Shown: piece by piece, positions 1 to 11,799 of the stretch
Layout: each line of letters begins with the position of its first letter
Position numbering within the stretch: the first letter of the stretch is position 1
NCBI GenBank assembly: GCA_030386875.1
Contig: CM059562.1
Location: forward strand, 61,564,201 to 61,628,200
Origin: Morinoia aosen
Taxonomy: Eukaryota > Arthropoda > Malacostraca > Amphipoda > Talitridae
Reading direction: 5' to 3'
Length of the DNA stretch: 64,000 nucleotides
The notes under the pieces: generated by a model
What the model was told of the DNA's origin: nothing
Database searches by the model: none
The model's input: the letters and a program-made list of their open reading frames with translations, nothing else
Position numbers and translations under genes: made by a program

Positions 1-10
1 GAAACACTCA

Positions 11-2362
11 ATGGAAGAAATGAAAGATTCAAAAATAAGTGAAATGAGCGAGATGTTGGGAGCCGTTAATGACAGGCTTCATAAAGCCGTCGATGGTCTT
101 TATTTTGATTCGAGAGCCTTCGAAGAAAATTCACCAGTCCGAAGTATTTTTTCAGAAGCAGGAGCTTATGGCAATGGCGACACTTATGACCACGTAGATG
201 AACTAAACGAAAGAATAAAAAATAAAAAATCGTCGTTAGGCTGGAGGATCAAAAAAATTCCCAATCATACATCATACGATAGTAAGTTTGGTAAAAATCA
301 GTATAGGAAACATCCAATTACCATGTCAGAGCAGAGTCAGGATTTAATTTATGACAATTTCCGAAACAATGTCTACTCCGCAAGTGAACAATTTGATGTT
401 ATGAAGGAGCACAATCAGGATACTAACTGGGGAACTATTTTTAGCACACATTTTCTGTCTCCTGATGCACCTAAGCGCAGTACTTACAGGACGTCTTTCA
501 AGAAGTTGAACCACCCTTACGACACACCGGACCACTATCTCGAGGTGGATGAGCAGGCCAGCGTATCCCTAAGTCCTGCGTTACCTGCAATGCAAAACTC
601 TTCTGATGTTGCCCTCAACGAATACATAAAAATTCCTAGATTTCATTCGAAGAAAAATGCCTCAAGCCTTCCTAAATTCAATGAATTCGATAGTAGTCCT
701 TGGAGACCAGCTTATCCATTAATTGTAAATAAAATGAAGTCAGCAGTCAAGCCAACAAAGACAGCGAAGCATTCCACAGCTGACTTGACCACTTCGAACT
801 TCAATTCCCCAATCCCCCTCGCCTTGTATGCTCCACAATTGAATGGAGAAGATACTATGAAAGCAAAGCTAAAATTAAAAAATAATCTAAAAGGAAAAAA
901 TCCAGCTCCACCAAATCATGGATTAAATAATATCGTTTCCAGTATGCCAACTAAATTGAACCAATTGTTAAAACCGTTTAACAAGAAAGTTACTGGAAAA
1001 TCCTGGCCGACAAAGTTATATGACTATATATCTACTTCATTTTTCGGCAAAGATGATTCCAAAGTGAAACCGTACAATCCTCAAAGCTCGTCAGATGGCT
1101 ATGACAAGACGAAAGAGAGCAAGCGTCAGAAGTGGCCTCGTATGGAAGTGTCCACCTCGTCGGACGCACCTGTGGTAGGTAGCAGAGAATACTTTACAGT
1201 CACTGCCGTGGCAGCTCTGGGTACCCTCACGTCTGTGATACTCTTCAGTCTTAACAATCCTTTCGGAGGGCGAGATGATTCGAATACAAAACAACACTCT
1301 GATCCCTTGGTAGAGCAGACTCTGAAATTTTTAGCGGATGCTGCGGCGGAGTACAAAAACTTTACAGCTGAAACTTCAGGAAAATCTGGTCCTGTACCGA
1401 TGACAACCTCTGAATTTAAATACCCGGAACACCGAATACATGAAGAACATGTCAATGAGATATTGAGTGTTATTAACGCAAAGCACACGGTAAATATAAA
1501 GAACAATCTAGCTCTCTTCGTTTCAAATGCATATCGTCTTTTGAAGAAGTACCCTTCCGATACCGGAATAATTAAGCTGGTTAATAGCGCTCTTCAGTTT
1601 TACAAAAAGCTTAATACAGCTTGGAAAAACAACAAGTATCATGGAGGTAGCAATGAGGGATCCTACGAAAGTGAGGAATGGCAGCCACTGAGTGAAAAAG
1701 ATTTTAGCAACATGATATATTTGATGCATGAAATGAATGAGATGCAGAAGCTTAAGCAAGAAAACGAATCGTTATCTAATGTGTTACACAGACAAAATGC
1801 CATGCACAACACTTTCAAATATTTGAACTTCAGTACTTCCAGTGGAGGAAACAGTTTACCAATTTTTGAAAATTCATCCATCGCGTCGGCTCCGTCCTTT
1901 TTTCTTACACCAGAAGCGTTCTCAAATTTACAAATGCCGTCATTTACTACTTCATTTAACAACGCTAAAAGTGCACAACAAATTTCAAGAAAAACACCAA
2001 AACTATTTTCAGATGAGCAGTTTGAACATGCAGCTGATGACAGGTTGAGACGAGAATATCGGTCAGAGAACGGAGATGAAGTTGTCGCCATCGGGCTGCC
2101 GATGTCACCGTCTAGCAAGACAGACTCGTTCAAACTCTCTGGTGCAAGCGAACAGAGAAGAAAAGTGATAATCAACAATGTTTTGCAACATTATGATAGA
2201 GTTTACTCTGAAAGTCCGCTGGCGACTACAAGTCGCATTATTCGACCGCAAAACGACAAGAAACCAAATCCTCCTGAAGGTGCTGCCCTGCGCGGCGTAT
2301 TCATCAATAACAAACTTCACATACCAGCCGAACAACTTCTTCAGACCACTCAGTCTAGATAA
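11..2362 (+). CDS. Large exon of an unrecognised single-span membrane protein (783 codons)
   Basis: By far the longest open frame in the window. I do not recognise a family. The first ~390 residues are hydrophilic, rich in Ser, Asn, Lys and Tyr, with a basic stretch near residues 275-300. One hydrophobic span lies at about residues 394-413 (YFTVTAVAALGTLTSVILFS). The C-terminal half has a helical segment around residues 475-545 and a Met/Leu/Glu/Gln-rich, coiled-coil-like stretch near 565-600. No signal peptide is visible at the listed Met. The frame stays open to the window edge, and the context before this Met (TCA) is weak, so the true start or a splice acceptor may lie upstream. It ends at a TAA with no obvious donor before it. 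Expression and a complete 5' end are unproven. Confidence 0.7.
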   Translation: MEEMKDSKISEMSEMLGAVNDRLHKAVDGLYFDSRAFEENSPVRSIFSEAGAYGNGDTYDHVDELNERIKNKKSSLGWRIKKIPNHTSYDSKFGKNQYRKHPITMSEQSQDLIYDNFRNNVYSASEQFDVMKEHNQDTNWGTIFSTHFLSPDAPKRSTYRTSFKKLNHPYDTPDHYLEVDEQASVSLSPALPAMQNSSDVALNEYIKIPRFHSKKNASSLPKFNEFDSSPWRPAYPLIVNKMKSAVKPTKTAKHSTADLTTSNFNSPIPLALYAPQLNGEDTMKAKLKLKNNLKGKNPAPPNHGLNNIVSSMPTKLNQLLKPFNKKVTGKSWPTKLYDYISTSFFGKDDSKVKPYNPQSSSDGYDKTKESKRQKWPRMEVSTSSDAPVVGSREYFTVTAVAALGTLTSVILFSLNNPFGGRDDSNTKQHSDPLVEQTLKFLADAAAEYKNFTAETSGKSGPVPMTTSEFKYPEHRIHEEHVNEILSVINAKHTVNIKNNLALFVSNAYRLLKKYPSDTGIIKLVNSALQFYKKLNTAWKNNKYHGGSNEGSYESEEWQPLSEKDFSNMIYLMHEMNEMQKLKQENESLSNVLHRQNAMHNTFKYLNFSTSSGGNSLPIFENSSIASAPSFFLTPEAFSNLQMPSFTTSFNNAKSAQQISRKTPKLFSDEQFEHAADDRLRREYRSENGDEVVAIGLPMSPSSKTDSFKLSGASEQRRKVIINNVLQHYDRVYSESPLATTSRIIRPQNDKKPNPPEGAALRGVFINNKLHIPAEQLLQTTQSR

Positions 2363-3098
2363 GCATCTACCGTCCCCTTTCTACAAGGGCACGTCTTACC
2401 GGAAAAAACTGACGAGTTGACAGATTTAAAGAAGAAGAAAAAGTTATCACAACTATAAAGAAGGCATTATTTTAAGTTTAATTGTTTCGCACTTATTTAT
2501 TCGTAATTTAGTAACCATCAACGGACAGTATAATATAGTTCTAGTGAAAATAGTATTGTTTGATATTTTCATGCGTAAATGAAGAACACTTCTTATAGAT
2601 TTTTACTCACTGAAACCTTTATTTTGCATCAGTACTTTAGATCAAAACAAAATGCTCTGGTTCAACTAAAAACAGCTTTGCTATATCTAAACGGCGAAAC
2701 TTTTGTGTTAGTGCAATTCTATTTTATTACAATAAGCCCATATAAGTGTAAAGTTCGTAAAGTGTTTTAGATAAATTTAGTTTGAACATGACAGCTAAAA
2801 TAAGCAAACGGTAACAGTACCAAAATTTTTGAGTCTCACTCAATTTTTTAGAAAAACTGTCGCGTACGTCATAAAACTGTCGACCAAATACTTTTTGAGA
2901 GGCATTGAATTTTTGAGGCAATTTTTGAAGTTTGTCTTTAGCTTTCTTAGAAAATTATATCTTTACCTTGTCTTTGTTGTATTTCACTTTGTGACTGATG
3001 TTTTCTGGCGTGCTTTAATTAATTGATTGCTAATTTCACAAAAGAATAATATAATTGTGATGTGAAGAGGTCCGTATGACCTTTTTTAAACAAAAGAA
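2363..3098. other. AT-rich 3' flank
   Basis: Follows the large exon. It is AT-rich, with stop codons in all frames beyond short ORFs. I see no repeat and no clear polyadenylation signal close to the stop. Confidence 0.4.
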
Positions 3099-3335
3099 AT
3101 GGTGTCATTCGATAACTGCAAAAAACCTGCGAAGTGCTGCGGTATTTTACTTTCCGAGCAATGGAAGAGAGCAAGACTAGCCCTCCAGCGCCGTCGTGTT
3201 GCAGAACAGGCTAATTGCGACTCCAAAGTGGAGCTCCCATTCAATGTTTTCAAAAAAATCTCGATTGAGCTAGAAAAGAGCGCAAAAAAAGGATTGCTAT
3301 TTAAAAAAATGCCCTTACATGTACATGAGTGGTAG
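3099..3335 (+). CDS. Possible small basic ORF or exon (78 codons)
   Basis: This Met has a good context (G at -3, G at +4). The frame gives a Lys/Arg-rich peptide with an early Cys-Cys pair (AKCCGILLSEQWKRARLALQ) and a basic C-terminal half. Composition is more protein-like than neighbouring ORFs, but I see no homology and no signal peptide. It may be the 3' part of the gene to its left, a separate small gene, or chance. Confidence 0.3.
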   Translation: MVSFDNCKKPAKCCGILLSEQWKRARLALQRRRVAEQANCDSKVELPFNVFKKISIELEKSAKKGLLFKKMPLHVHEW

Positions 3336-6300
3336 TTTGGTAACTTTGTTATTTTTCCTTGTAAAATCTTTTCTGGAGCGTAAACTTTAATGTTAAGACG
3401 ACATTTCTGAAGTTAAAAACAGACTTCTCGACGCTGGTAATATCTCATTAATTCAGGCCTGCGTAAGTATTCCTGTTCGGCTGTTTTGCTCTTTACTCGA
3501 TAACGCATGTTTTGCACACAACTTACTCAAGTGAAGATATCATCTGTTCCTGACGAGTTGGTAGTTGGTTTTTAAGTGACACTTTTTTGAGTTGAAAATT
3601 ATAGTGACAATGTTTTCTAGAGATGTGGATTAGCGTGGCAAAAATGTAAAGATGATTTTTAAATCTGAACGTACTCTAGATTTTCAAGTGCGCATGCCGT
3701 CTTTGTCATTGAGCAAAGAACAACCGCTATCGAGGAAGGTTTTTTCATTTTCAATTGTCAAGACCTTTATTTAATGGCCTAAATTGTTAATTTATTATTC
3801 ACAATTGAAGGGGATAAAAAACGAGCCTAATTCAATAATGAACTAGTAAGGCAGTAAGATCTCGTACTACAATGATTACTATATATAAGCTCGTACAAAG
3901 TTTTTTGTACAATGAGAATCGAATGTTTTCATTTGCATCAATTGTAGGCATTAGTCCTTCCAAAAGCTCAAATAATTAGTCTTAAGCCTTGTTCACCTAT
4001 TTCTTTCATTGATGCCTGAAACAGTGAAATCACACGTCTATCCAAATGCAAATACTACAATTAATTGTATATGCACCTGTTTCGTATTTAAATCAACATA
4101 AGATATTTTTGAAATGGTAATTTAGTCTGGAATAAAACCACTAAAGAACTTTTTTCCATCAATGAACAACGTCGTATGACACCCGAGGAGTTTAAACGAT
4201 CGGCTTAAAATTCACTATTCACAGTATTTTATTTAACACGTATGGTTCTAAAAGAAATTGCTATGCTTTGTTCGAACATTTTTTGTTTGAAAACATTCAG
4301 TCAATCAACCTTGTCTGATGTGATTCCGATTGGTAATATAGCAGCAATACCTCTCATTGCTGAAGAATTACATTGAATTTGTTTTCACGAGATACCCAAC
4401 ACATCTGTGCAAGTTCACAAGCATAAAACCGAGTGAACGCATATACTGGTCAATCTGAATGCGATTTTTATTAAAATGTGCTCGTTCACAGATTTATAGA
4501 ATAGCCATTTATTTTACTAGAGTAATTTTTTAATCCAGTGGATAATAAACTCATTACATCTTCCAGAATGACGAAACTTTCTAGAGACTTTCAAGAGAAA
4601 ATCAGGAAACTCAGATAGGTTGAAAGAGAAGATCTAAGTGTAAAAGTTAGGGCGTAAAATGTCACTGATGTAGAGGTGACTTGTGGCAGGTCTCTGCGAT
4701 GCGACCTCCTCGAGATCTGCGTCTCGAAGTCCGCCGCTCAGTCTCATCTCGTCTTTACTGTTTCCTGAACAACAGAACCAATGCATGCATTCCCTCATAC
4801 GAATAAGGACATGATGAAGTCTCTAATTTCGTGTATCTAATATGTTACTAATATCATGTACGATATTTAAAGTTGTAAGAGCGGTGTATGAATTTTGAAA
4901 ACAATATCGAGAGGCATAAAATCTCCAGCAAATCCCTAACTAGTGAGTTTTTTTTGTGCAGCATTGAACTGAGGCGAGAAAGCATTGTGCCTTATTTGAG
5001 GGTTCAGCTTTTAACCTACGGCGACATGATATACGTTGCGTTAGCTTAGTGACATGATAAAGGCAAAAACTAAATAACTAGCAGGCAGTGACTGTGTGAT
5101 CGTTTTCAGCGGTCAAATTCAATAAATGAAGCTACCAGCGACGTACTCCAACGTGTGCAGTTCTTTATAAGAGCGTTATACGTTTTTACTCAGACTTTTA
5201 TAAAACGAAGTGAAAAAATAGAATTTCAGAAATTTCCATGATGAGTTCAACATTTCAAAATTACAAAATTTTTTTACCTGGAATACATACATGTAGGAAA
5301 ACATGAACGGTAGTAACACGTCGCAATGTTGGGTTAAAGAATATTTACATTTATTGACACAAATAAACTTGTTTCAACTTAACTCTGGACTTTGGGGTAA
5401 AAAATAGAGATGAACAATATGCATGACACTGTATGTTCTGGACACACTCTGCTACATGGAAACAGCTCAAAGAAAAGGTGGATCATCTCACATCGAAAAA
5501 CGAAAAGCCAGGAAATAACTGACTATAATAATTATTACTGATTGCAATCACAGATACTGGAAAATTAGTCTCTTTCTGTCCAAAGAAATGCGACATATTC
5601 CTACATTTTCTCACAGTTTAATTTTTGCTCACGTTTTCCATAAAGATGATTTCTAAGCAAACATAAATAATTTCACAGGAGAGCATTTATTTACGATTAT
5701 TTCTTACATGACCGTTAGGCTGTCAGGCGTATGGAAGGCTACGAAGTCTACATGCAGAAATAGCAAGTTGTAATCAAGTTTGAGTTAGAGTCATGAAGAC
5801 AGGTGGTCAAAAGTTTATCATTCGGCTAAGAGATTAGAAGCAATTGGGAAAAGCTTCTGCATGCAAAGAAACGATCGTTCCCTCTAAGAATTTCATAGCT
5901 GGAATCAAAAATTTCCGTGCAATCATAAATTCTGAGTTAGAGTGCGAGAGAAGTGCGTTTAGATCCAATGGCAGCAAGCAGACAATAATCTGAGAGCACA
6001 GAAATTGATTTTGCATTCAAAAATTAAACAGAATGTTCCATCAAGAAGCAAGTGCAGGTATTGAAATATACTGCTATGTTCCGAGTAGGTTCGAACGCTC
6101 GCTTGATATGAACTGAGGAAAATAAAACTGAACCACGTTGCCCAAAGTTATCAATATCGAGCATAAAACGGAAACCAATTCTTCACCATCGTCTTTAGTC
6201 TAGTTATTTTGTTGAGCTCATAATTCAATTCTATTTCTTTACCATTGTGTTAAATCTTATTTTCGTAACAAAAACTGCTCATGCTATCTGCAATTTCAAA

Positions 6301-6725
6301 AGCATTGATAGTTTCTTCACGACAGGTATTTTTTGTAACAATCTATTATTATTTAGTAAAACAAACGAAGAATACAAAACCACAGAAAAAAATTCTGTCA
6401 TCTGAAAAATTTCAAGAAAAATAAAAAGTCATTTCATCGTGGGGCTTTACTAACATTTTGACGAAAACATTGACGGAAACGAACAACGCAGACATAAAAT
6501 ATTACGGAATTAATTTTTCAATTGCATTGGCAAGCTGAAGCTCTCACTGAATGCACAAACGTTTTGACGGCAAGCTATCATCAAGCGCAATGCAAGTTTG
6601 CTAATATCAACCATGGCCAGGTAGCCATATCAGATACGCCCGGTCTGGAGAAGAAAAATGTCTGAATAAGTTCAGCAGTCGGGCAGTATTTTCGTCTGCA
6701 GTATTTCAAGTGCTTCCACGCACAG
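3336..6725. other. AT-rich non-coding stretch
   Basis: About 3.4 kb with frequent stops on both strands. A GC-richer patch at about 4680-4780 has short open frames on both strands (for example - strand MRLSGGLRDADLEEVASQ), but I cannot define it as an exon. No repeat was recognised. Confidence 0.35.
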
Positions 6726-6893
6726 CTATTTCCAGAAAAAGAGCACAAGCGTCGCGCGGGCGAGTCCCATCGATGTCCGGTGTTTGGCTCGTGTTAAACG
6801 AAGGTCGTCCCGAGGGATCTCCTGAAAGCAGGAGTTGAGACGCTCATACTGTCGAGCAGGTGTTGGTGACTTCGCAGTGCCTCTACCACGAGC
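6726..6893 (-). CDS. Possible terminal exon, 55 codons
   Basis: On the - strand a pyrimidine-rich tract ends in TTACAG just before 6893, a good 3' splice site. The frame entered in phase 0 is open to a TAG at 6726-6728. It reads as a varied, basic peptide containing QYERLNSCFQEIPRDDLRL and ends in a short hydrophobic run (LVLFFWK). A second frame from the same acceptor is also open, to a TAA at about 6794, so frame choice rests on composition only. The 5' exon is not identified. Confidence 0.35.
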   Translation of the reverse strand, partial: ARGRGTAKSPTPARQYERLNSCFQEIPRDDLRLTRAKHRTSMGLARATLVLFFWK

Positions 6894-8811
6894 CTGTAAC
6901 TTAAAAAAGAAACCTGAACAATTGTGATGAGTGAAAAAACTCGCTCTACATAAATTGTCAGTAGAAAGTGCACCGCTAAATATTTACCCTCTGAAATATA
7001 GAAAAATGAGTCATTTATTTTAGCAATGATATCTATTGGAGTTCTTGAAATGAATGAAAGTCTGTGGCTATCAAGAATTGGCAAAAGGTAACCTGTGTTC
7101 TTTGTTTTAGCAAACCACAAGAAGTTAGTCTCGTTAGTGATGGCAACGAGACAAGGTTATTAGCTCGGAAACGTAGTTAAGAGCGACAGCATCAGCGTTT
7201 ACTCCATCAATGAGCATTTTCATTGATAATTTACTCCAATAAATGTAAAATTATACACAGAACTAGTGATTTTTTGGGTTAAAATTTCATAATTCTAAAA
7301 AGATGCGTATCGGTGTTTTCTAACGTTGGGGAACATGCTGCTCACATTTTCTCAAACAGGCTTAAACGCATTCCTAACAACAGAAGTCTTGCAAAAACTT
7401 TCAACTATAACTTGGAAAAACTTAAAAAAATAAGTTGAACGTAGGAGACTCTGCAAAATTTGAAATTTTATAAAAGTGATTCTAATGGAATTCATGGGCC
7501 CATTAAGTAGTTTAAATGTGGGTACGTTTAGCAGCAGACAAACATATGCTGGAGATTATCATTTTCTGACAGTGTGAGTGTTGCCAGTCGAATATTTTTG
7601 GGCATTTCCTATTCAATGAAAATTGCGAGCAATGGCACCATTAAAGTAACTGCATTTCTGGACTTATTTATTCAGCATTTTGTTCTTCGCCGAGGGTCCT
7701 CCCCAATAGCTCGCCTTGAATGACTCGTAATCAAGCTAAACCTCTTAGCGAAAACCTTAACAGATATCGAGTTTAAAATTTTCTATTCTGAATCTAAAAA
7801 AGATTTTTGTAGCATTTCTGTACGTCTCTAAACTGTCCCCATAGACAGCACGGTTATTTGACTTTAATACTCATTTTTATCTCAAATTGAAAGAATTAAA
7901 ACCAGAAAAAGAGGTATATTTTACACCACCAAACATGTAAATGCAAAATGTACTGTAACGTGTAATGAATAGTGAGCTGTTGATTACTAGAATAATTTGA
8001 GCTCGGGTAACACAAAGGAAGCAACAATGCACTCAAGTAGCTGGAAACTCAAATATCTCGCAGCATGCACACATTCGTGGGATAAAGTCAACAGTTTTGT
8101 ATGGTCCTCGCATGAATTCACGATGTTATTCCTTCAGGTTCCTGCATTCCTAAACTATTAACTATGGGAAAACATTGTAATCTGAAACTGTGTTTTTAGG
8201 CTCTGATGAGATACCGCACGAGAAACAGGTACTGAAGTTTTTGTTATCAACTTATTTGAGCATGTTGCAATTTTAGAATTTTTGTTCTGATAACCTTTGT
8301 ATTGTAAAGAGTGTGAAGGCCATGAAGACTTCTACAGGAAAAAATAAAAACAGGAAATAAAGGAAAAACTGGTTTAAGTTTAATAAAAGAGATATTAAAT
8401 GTGTTGCACGAACCGTGTGCTGCAAGCTTGAAGGAAATCATAAGCAAACTGCTCGTGCAAAATTTCGAATAAAATAGTTCCATGAGTGCTTCTTATAGTC
8501 CTAATTTGTTAATTATTTAAAAAACATCCCTTCATCAGATAAATTACCTGAAAATATTGCTTGTTGACCATCACTGGAAACACTATCCACCTCAACCTTG
8601 GAGTTGCAGTCAGAAGACAGAGGGTTAAATATGAGAGAATAATGCTTAAATGAAAATTTAGAAGTCGTATAAAATCATATTTGATTAGGCATCAAACATT
8701 GAATGTGATGAAAAAGAGATTTTTTAAACTAATTTTACGCGTTTTAACCGTCCTACTACACGTGCATGCACCGTCAACTGACAAATGCTGGTAATTCAAC
8801 GACATTATCAG
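6894..8811. other. AT-rich stretch with one weak exon candidate
   Basis: Mostly intron-like or intergenic. On + at about 7107-7152 a TTTGTTTTAG acceptor precedes a short frame reading KPQEVSLVSDGNET. The following donor, GTTATT, is weak, so I do not call it as an exon. Confidence 0.3.
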
Positions 8812-8902
8812 GCCCCATGCCGTGACTCTAAGCGAAGTAATGCATTGTCTCCATGATTGGTTCATCGATACGCTAGCCGAACTTCTCGGCATTGAAACTG
8901 AG
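8812..8902 (+). CDS. Internal exon, predicted membrane-protein gene (exon a)
   Basis: A 91-nt segment bounded by ATTATCAG at the 3' splice site and GAG|GTAAAC at the 5' splice site. After one leading base it encodes 30 codons with helical, acidic composition (TLSEVMHCLHDWFIDTLAEL and then LGIETE). It starts in a phase needing two upstream bases and ends in phase 0, which fits the start of the candidate exon at 10443. The upstream exon is not found. I do not recognise the domain. Confidence 0.5.
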
Positions 8903-10442
8903 GTAAACGCACATCTCACTCACACTTAATTTATGGAAAAAATTTTATTCAAGTTAACATGTTTTGTCAGACAGGAAATAATATCCCGAGTTTATAAAGC
9001 ATCAAAAAAGGTATAATTACAAGTAGGAATTTCTTTTTTCACCCTCCCAACGGCGAGCTAAATAACTGTCTCGTAGCTATGAACTTGTTACGGTACGAGT
9101 GCAAACACGATAGTAAAAAGGGCTGTTCATTTTATTGTTCGTCTGATCTTCGATTTATTTCGAGTGATCAGCACGTAGAAAATATTTCAAAGTACATTTG
9201 CACACGTGCGATCTTTGCCGGTCAGCGAGGGGGGCGGCTGAGACTTTTGTATGTCAAACGGACCGCCCGCCACACAACGAGGGCTCCTACATCAGGGGCC
9301 GTTCGCAGTCACGCGCCAGACTTCGGAATTATTGGGCGGGCAACTCGAGCCGCTCTGTACTCCGCTAAGTACTATTCAAATGACCACACATGTTTCTCCT
9401 GATAATCATGGTTTTATAAATTTATATATCGGTGGATGGATTTAAGTCGTTTGTTAGCGAATTTAATTTTTAAATCGAGGTCTCATCTATTATAATTTTG
9501 ACAGGTTTTTGTTTTACTGTGCAAATAACTTCAATGTTTGTAAATATTTATGCAAAGAATACGAGCATCCTCGATCTATTGAATTTCGACCTTACAAATA
9601 ACTTTGTAATCTAAATGAAATGGAGACCCTTGTCATGATAAGCAATTCGAAATAAAACTAAATGTAACTGACATGATGTTTGTATGTGTATTCTAGCCTG
9701 AAAGTTTTTGACTAATACGATTTAAAGTTTAATGATAATTTGTAATTCATTAATGAATATCCCGAGGGAAAAGCCTTGTTAAACGCTTTAACTCTTCGCT
9801 AGCGCGAGCACATTCAGGCCCTCCACCACTCGAAATCTCTGTGAACAGAAAATTGCACGGCAAGCTATGAACCTTGGCTCCACTTCGCTTGAAGAGTTGG
9901 ACCTTATCCACTCACGGTGTTAAGAAAATCACAGTCCACTATTGTTGCAACTTTGATTCAGATCATTTCAATCGAGCAACTGACAGCGGCATTGAAAACC
10001 AAATAATAAAGATTCAAGCTTGTGCACATGGATGGGTCCTTAGCGTCACTTCAAATATTGTTCACAATTGTTATTCGTATTTACCGCCTATTTTGTTACA
10101 CTGCAGCTTGTCAATAAATAAATATACCGGAAAAAACGGTAGTGAAACTCACTACTTCATCTTTAATTGTGGCGATACATGTCAGACATCTATTTTGTTA
10201 ATGTAAACAAAACTTAATATTCAGAAACTGTAAATAAATTCTGTCTATTTTTGGTAGCATGGTAAATCTTAGAAGTTACATTTTCGCTCTTTAGTTTAAA
10301 TATTGAAGATACCATATTTTTTTAAGGTAATGCCTTTCTTTCCATGAAATTACACACTGAACAGGCGAACTAATTTGACCTCAAAATAGCTCAAAAGCAC
10401 GACCAACCCCAATTGGCGGTTCCGAAATCAGCGTTTTAAGAG
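8903..10442 (+). other. Predicted intron
   Basis: Lies between exon candidates. It contains a GC-rich, CpG-rich patch at about 9215-9365, open in several frames, which could be regulatory DNA or an unrelated exon. The rest is AT-rich. Confidence 0.35.
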
Positions 10443-10480
10443 CGATCTGTGGCCATGATTGCTTTCCATAACTCTTCTGG
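10443..10480 (+). CDS. Short internal exon, same predicted gene (exon b)
   Basis: A 38-nt segment ending at a strong donor, GG|GTAAGT. The acceptor used here (TTTTAAGAG) is weak but gives phase 0, matching exon a. The 12 codons read RSVAMIAFHNSS plus two bases GG, which the first base of the 11379 exon completes to Gly. Agreement of both phases is the main support. Confidence 0.4.
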
Positions 10481-11378
10481 GTAAGTACCACAGCTATGCT
10501 GCTCTATAATTGCATTTAGTTCGAATGGTAAATTCATATTATCTCTTTCCTTGTTTGAAAAGCGCTGATCAACGAGGTATAGCTTCAGTGATGGAAAACG
10601 GTCTCTTACGTTTTGACTGAGGTGAGTCAGCTATGAGACTTGTCCGGCGCATTCATTTTATGCATGAGACTACTATTCACATGAAAACTGTCCCAAGTTT
10701 ATACGTTCTCATGATTGAAAAAATTTTGCATCTAGTTAAGTGAAAAGTCAATTTTAATGGTAGACTTTTCATCACTCCTCTGTAGTGCATGTTCACCAAT
10801 TCTTTTTCACCACAGAAGCATCAACTTCAATAAAAACCGTTTTCTAATATTCAACAATTATTTCAAGTTCGCTGTAACACCAAATAATTATTGTAAATGC
10901 AAAATTACTACCGATTTCCTTTACTTGTTTCTATTTAAAGATTTCCCCCAAACATTTCTGCATGTTCCGGTCTCGTCTAATATTATGTCATTTTATTGAA
11001 AGCCCTTACTATTGAATCCAAAGGCAAGCTAAAACAATATTTTCTGATTTTTAAGTCCCATAAGTTTCTCCTTAAATCTAATTTAACCAATTTTCAAAAA
11101 AAGAAAAACGCTGTATATTCAAAGAAATACTGACAGCAAAAAATAAGTTCAATGTTCATTAGTTTAAGTATAAATTGCAAATCCGTCGTAACTAGGAATT
11201 CATATGTTTCAATTTCAATTTCAGCTTTAGAAGGCAATGCAAACAGTCAATGTTTACACTCAGTTCTTTCGTTTCTTCATAATCCCGCTACAACGAAACA
11301 TGCTAATATTCTCGTTTTTCCCATTCCCTAATTATTAATTAGATTAAAACACTCGCTGAATTCAACCAATCCCTTCAG
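10481..11378 (+). other. Predicted intron
   Basis: Begins with GTAAGT and ends with a pyrimidine-containing CCCTTCAG. AT-rich, with no repeat seen. Confidence 0.45.
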
Positions 11379-11799
11379 ATGGGACGAGGGATCAGACGTT
11401 GGAATGAGCGTCAGTGGAATGGGAACTGCCATCATTGAGGAACAGGCAGGCCGAAGTGGCTACAGCGACTACGGCAGCCACGCTGAAGTCAGCTACGGAG
11501 GACATGGTGGCTATGGAGGCATGGCCAAGTACATCGACCCTTTCACCGTGCTAGCATTCGGAATCTTTTGTGCCTTCTTAGCTTACATTTATTTCTATTG
11601 TATTATAAAGAAAAACTGCATCCAGTTCGCTGCATGCACTGATACAGGATCAGGAAGAAGGCGGATGGGGACTAGCGATATTGACTCCCAGAAAGCCGAA
11701 AATGTCAGTGAATTATTCTCAATGATCGACGGAATGCTGACTGTCGCACAGGAAGCTTGGGAGGAGGAAGATTCTGGAAACTCTACGAATTTGATGTAG
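11379..11799 (+). CDS. Terminal exon of a Gly/Tyr-rich single-span membrane protein
   Basis: The acceptor CCCTTCAG at 11371-11378 opens a frame that runs to a TAG at 11797-11799. In order it encodes an acidic start (WDEGSDVG), a Gly/Ser/Tyr-rich stretch (YGGHGGYGG), one membrane span (DPFTVLAFGIFCAFLAYIYF), a basic, Cys-containing segment with RRR, and an acidic helical tail (SELFSMIDGMLTVAQEAWEE). The exon continues in phase from the 38-nt exon at 10443. An internal Met at 11404 could be the start if transcription begins nearby. Single-span topology is clear from the sequence. Location and function are unknown, and I do not recognise the family. Confidence 0.6.

Noticed and set aside
1126..2178. 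Several - strand ORFs inside the large exon
   Set aside because: Antisense shadows of the long + frame.
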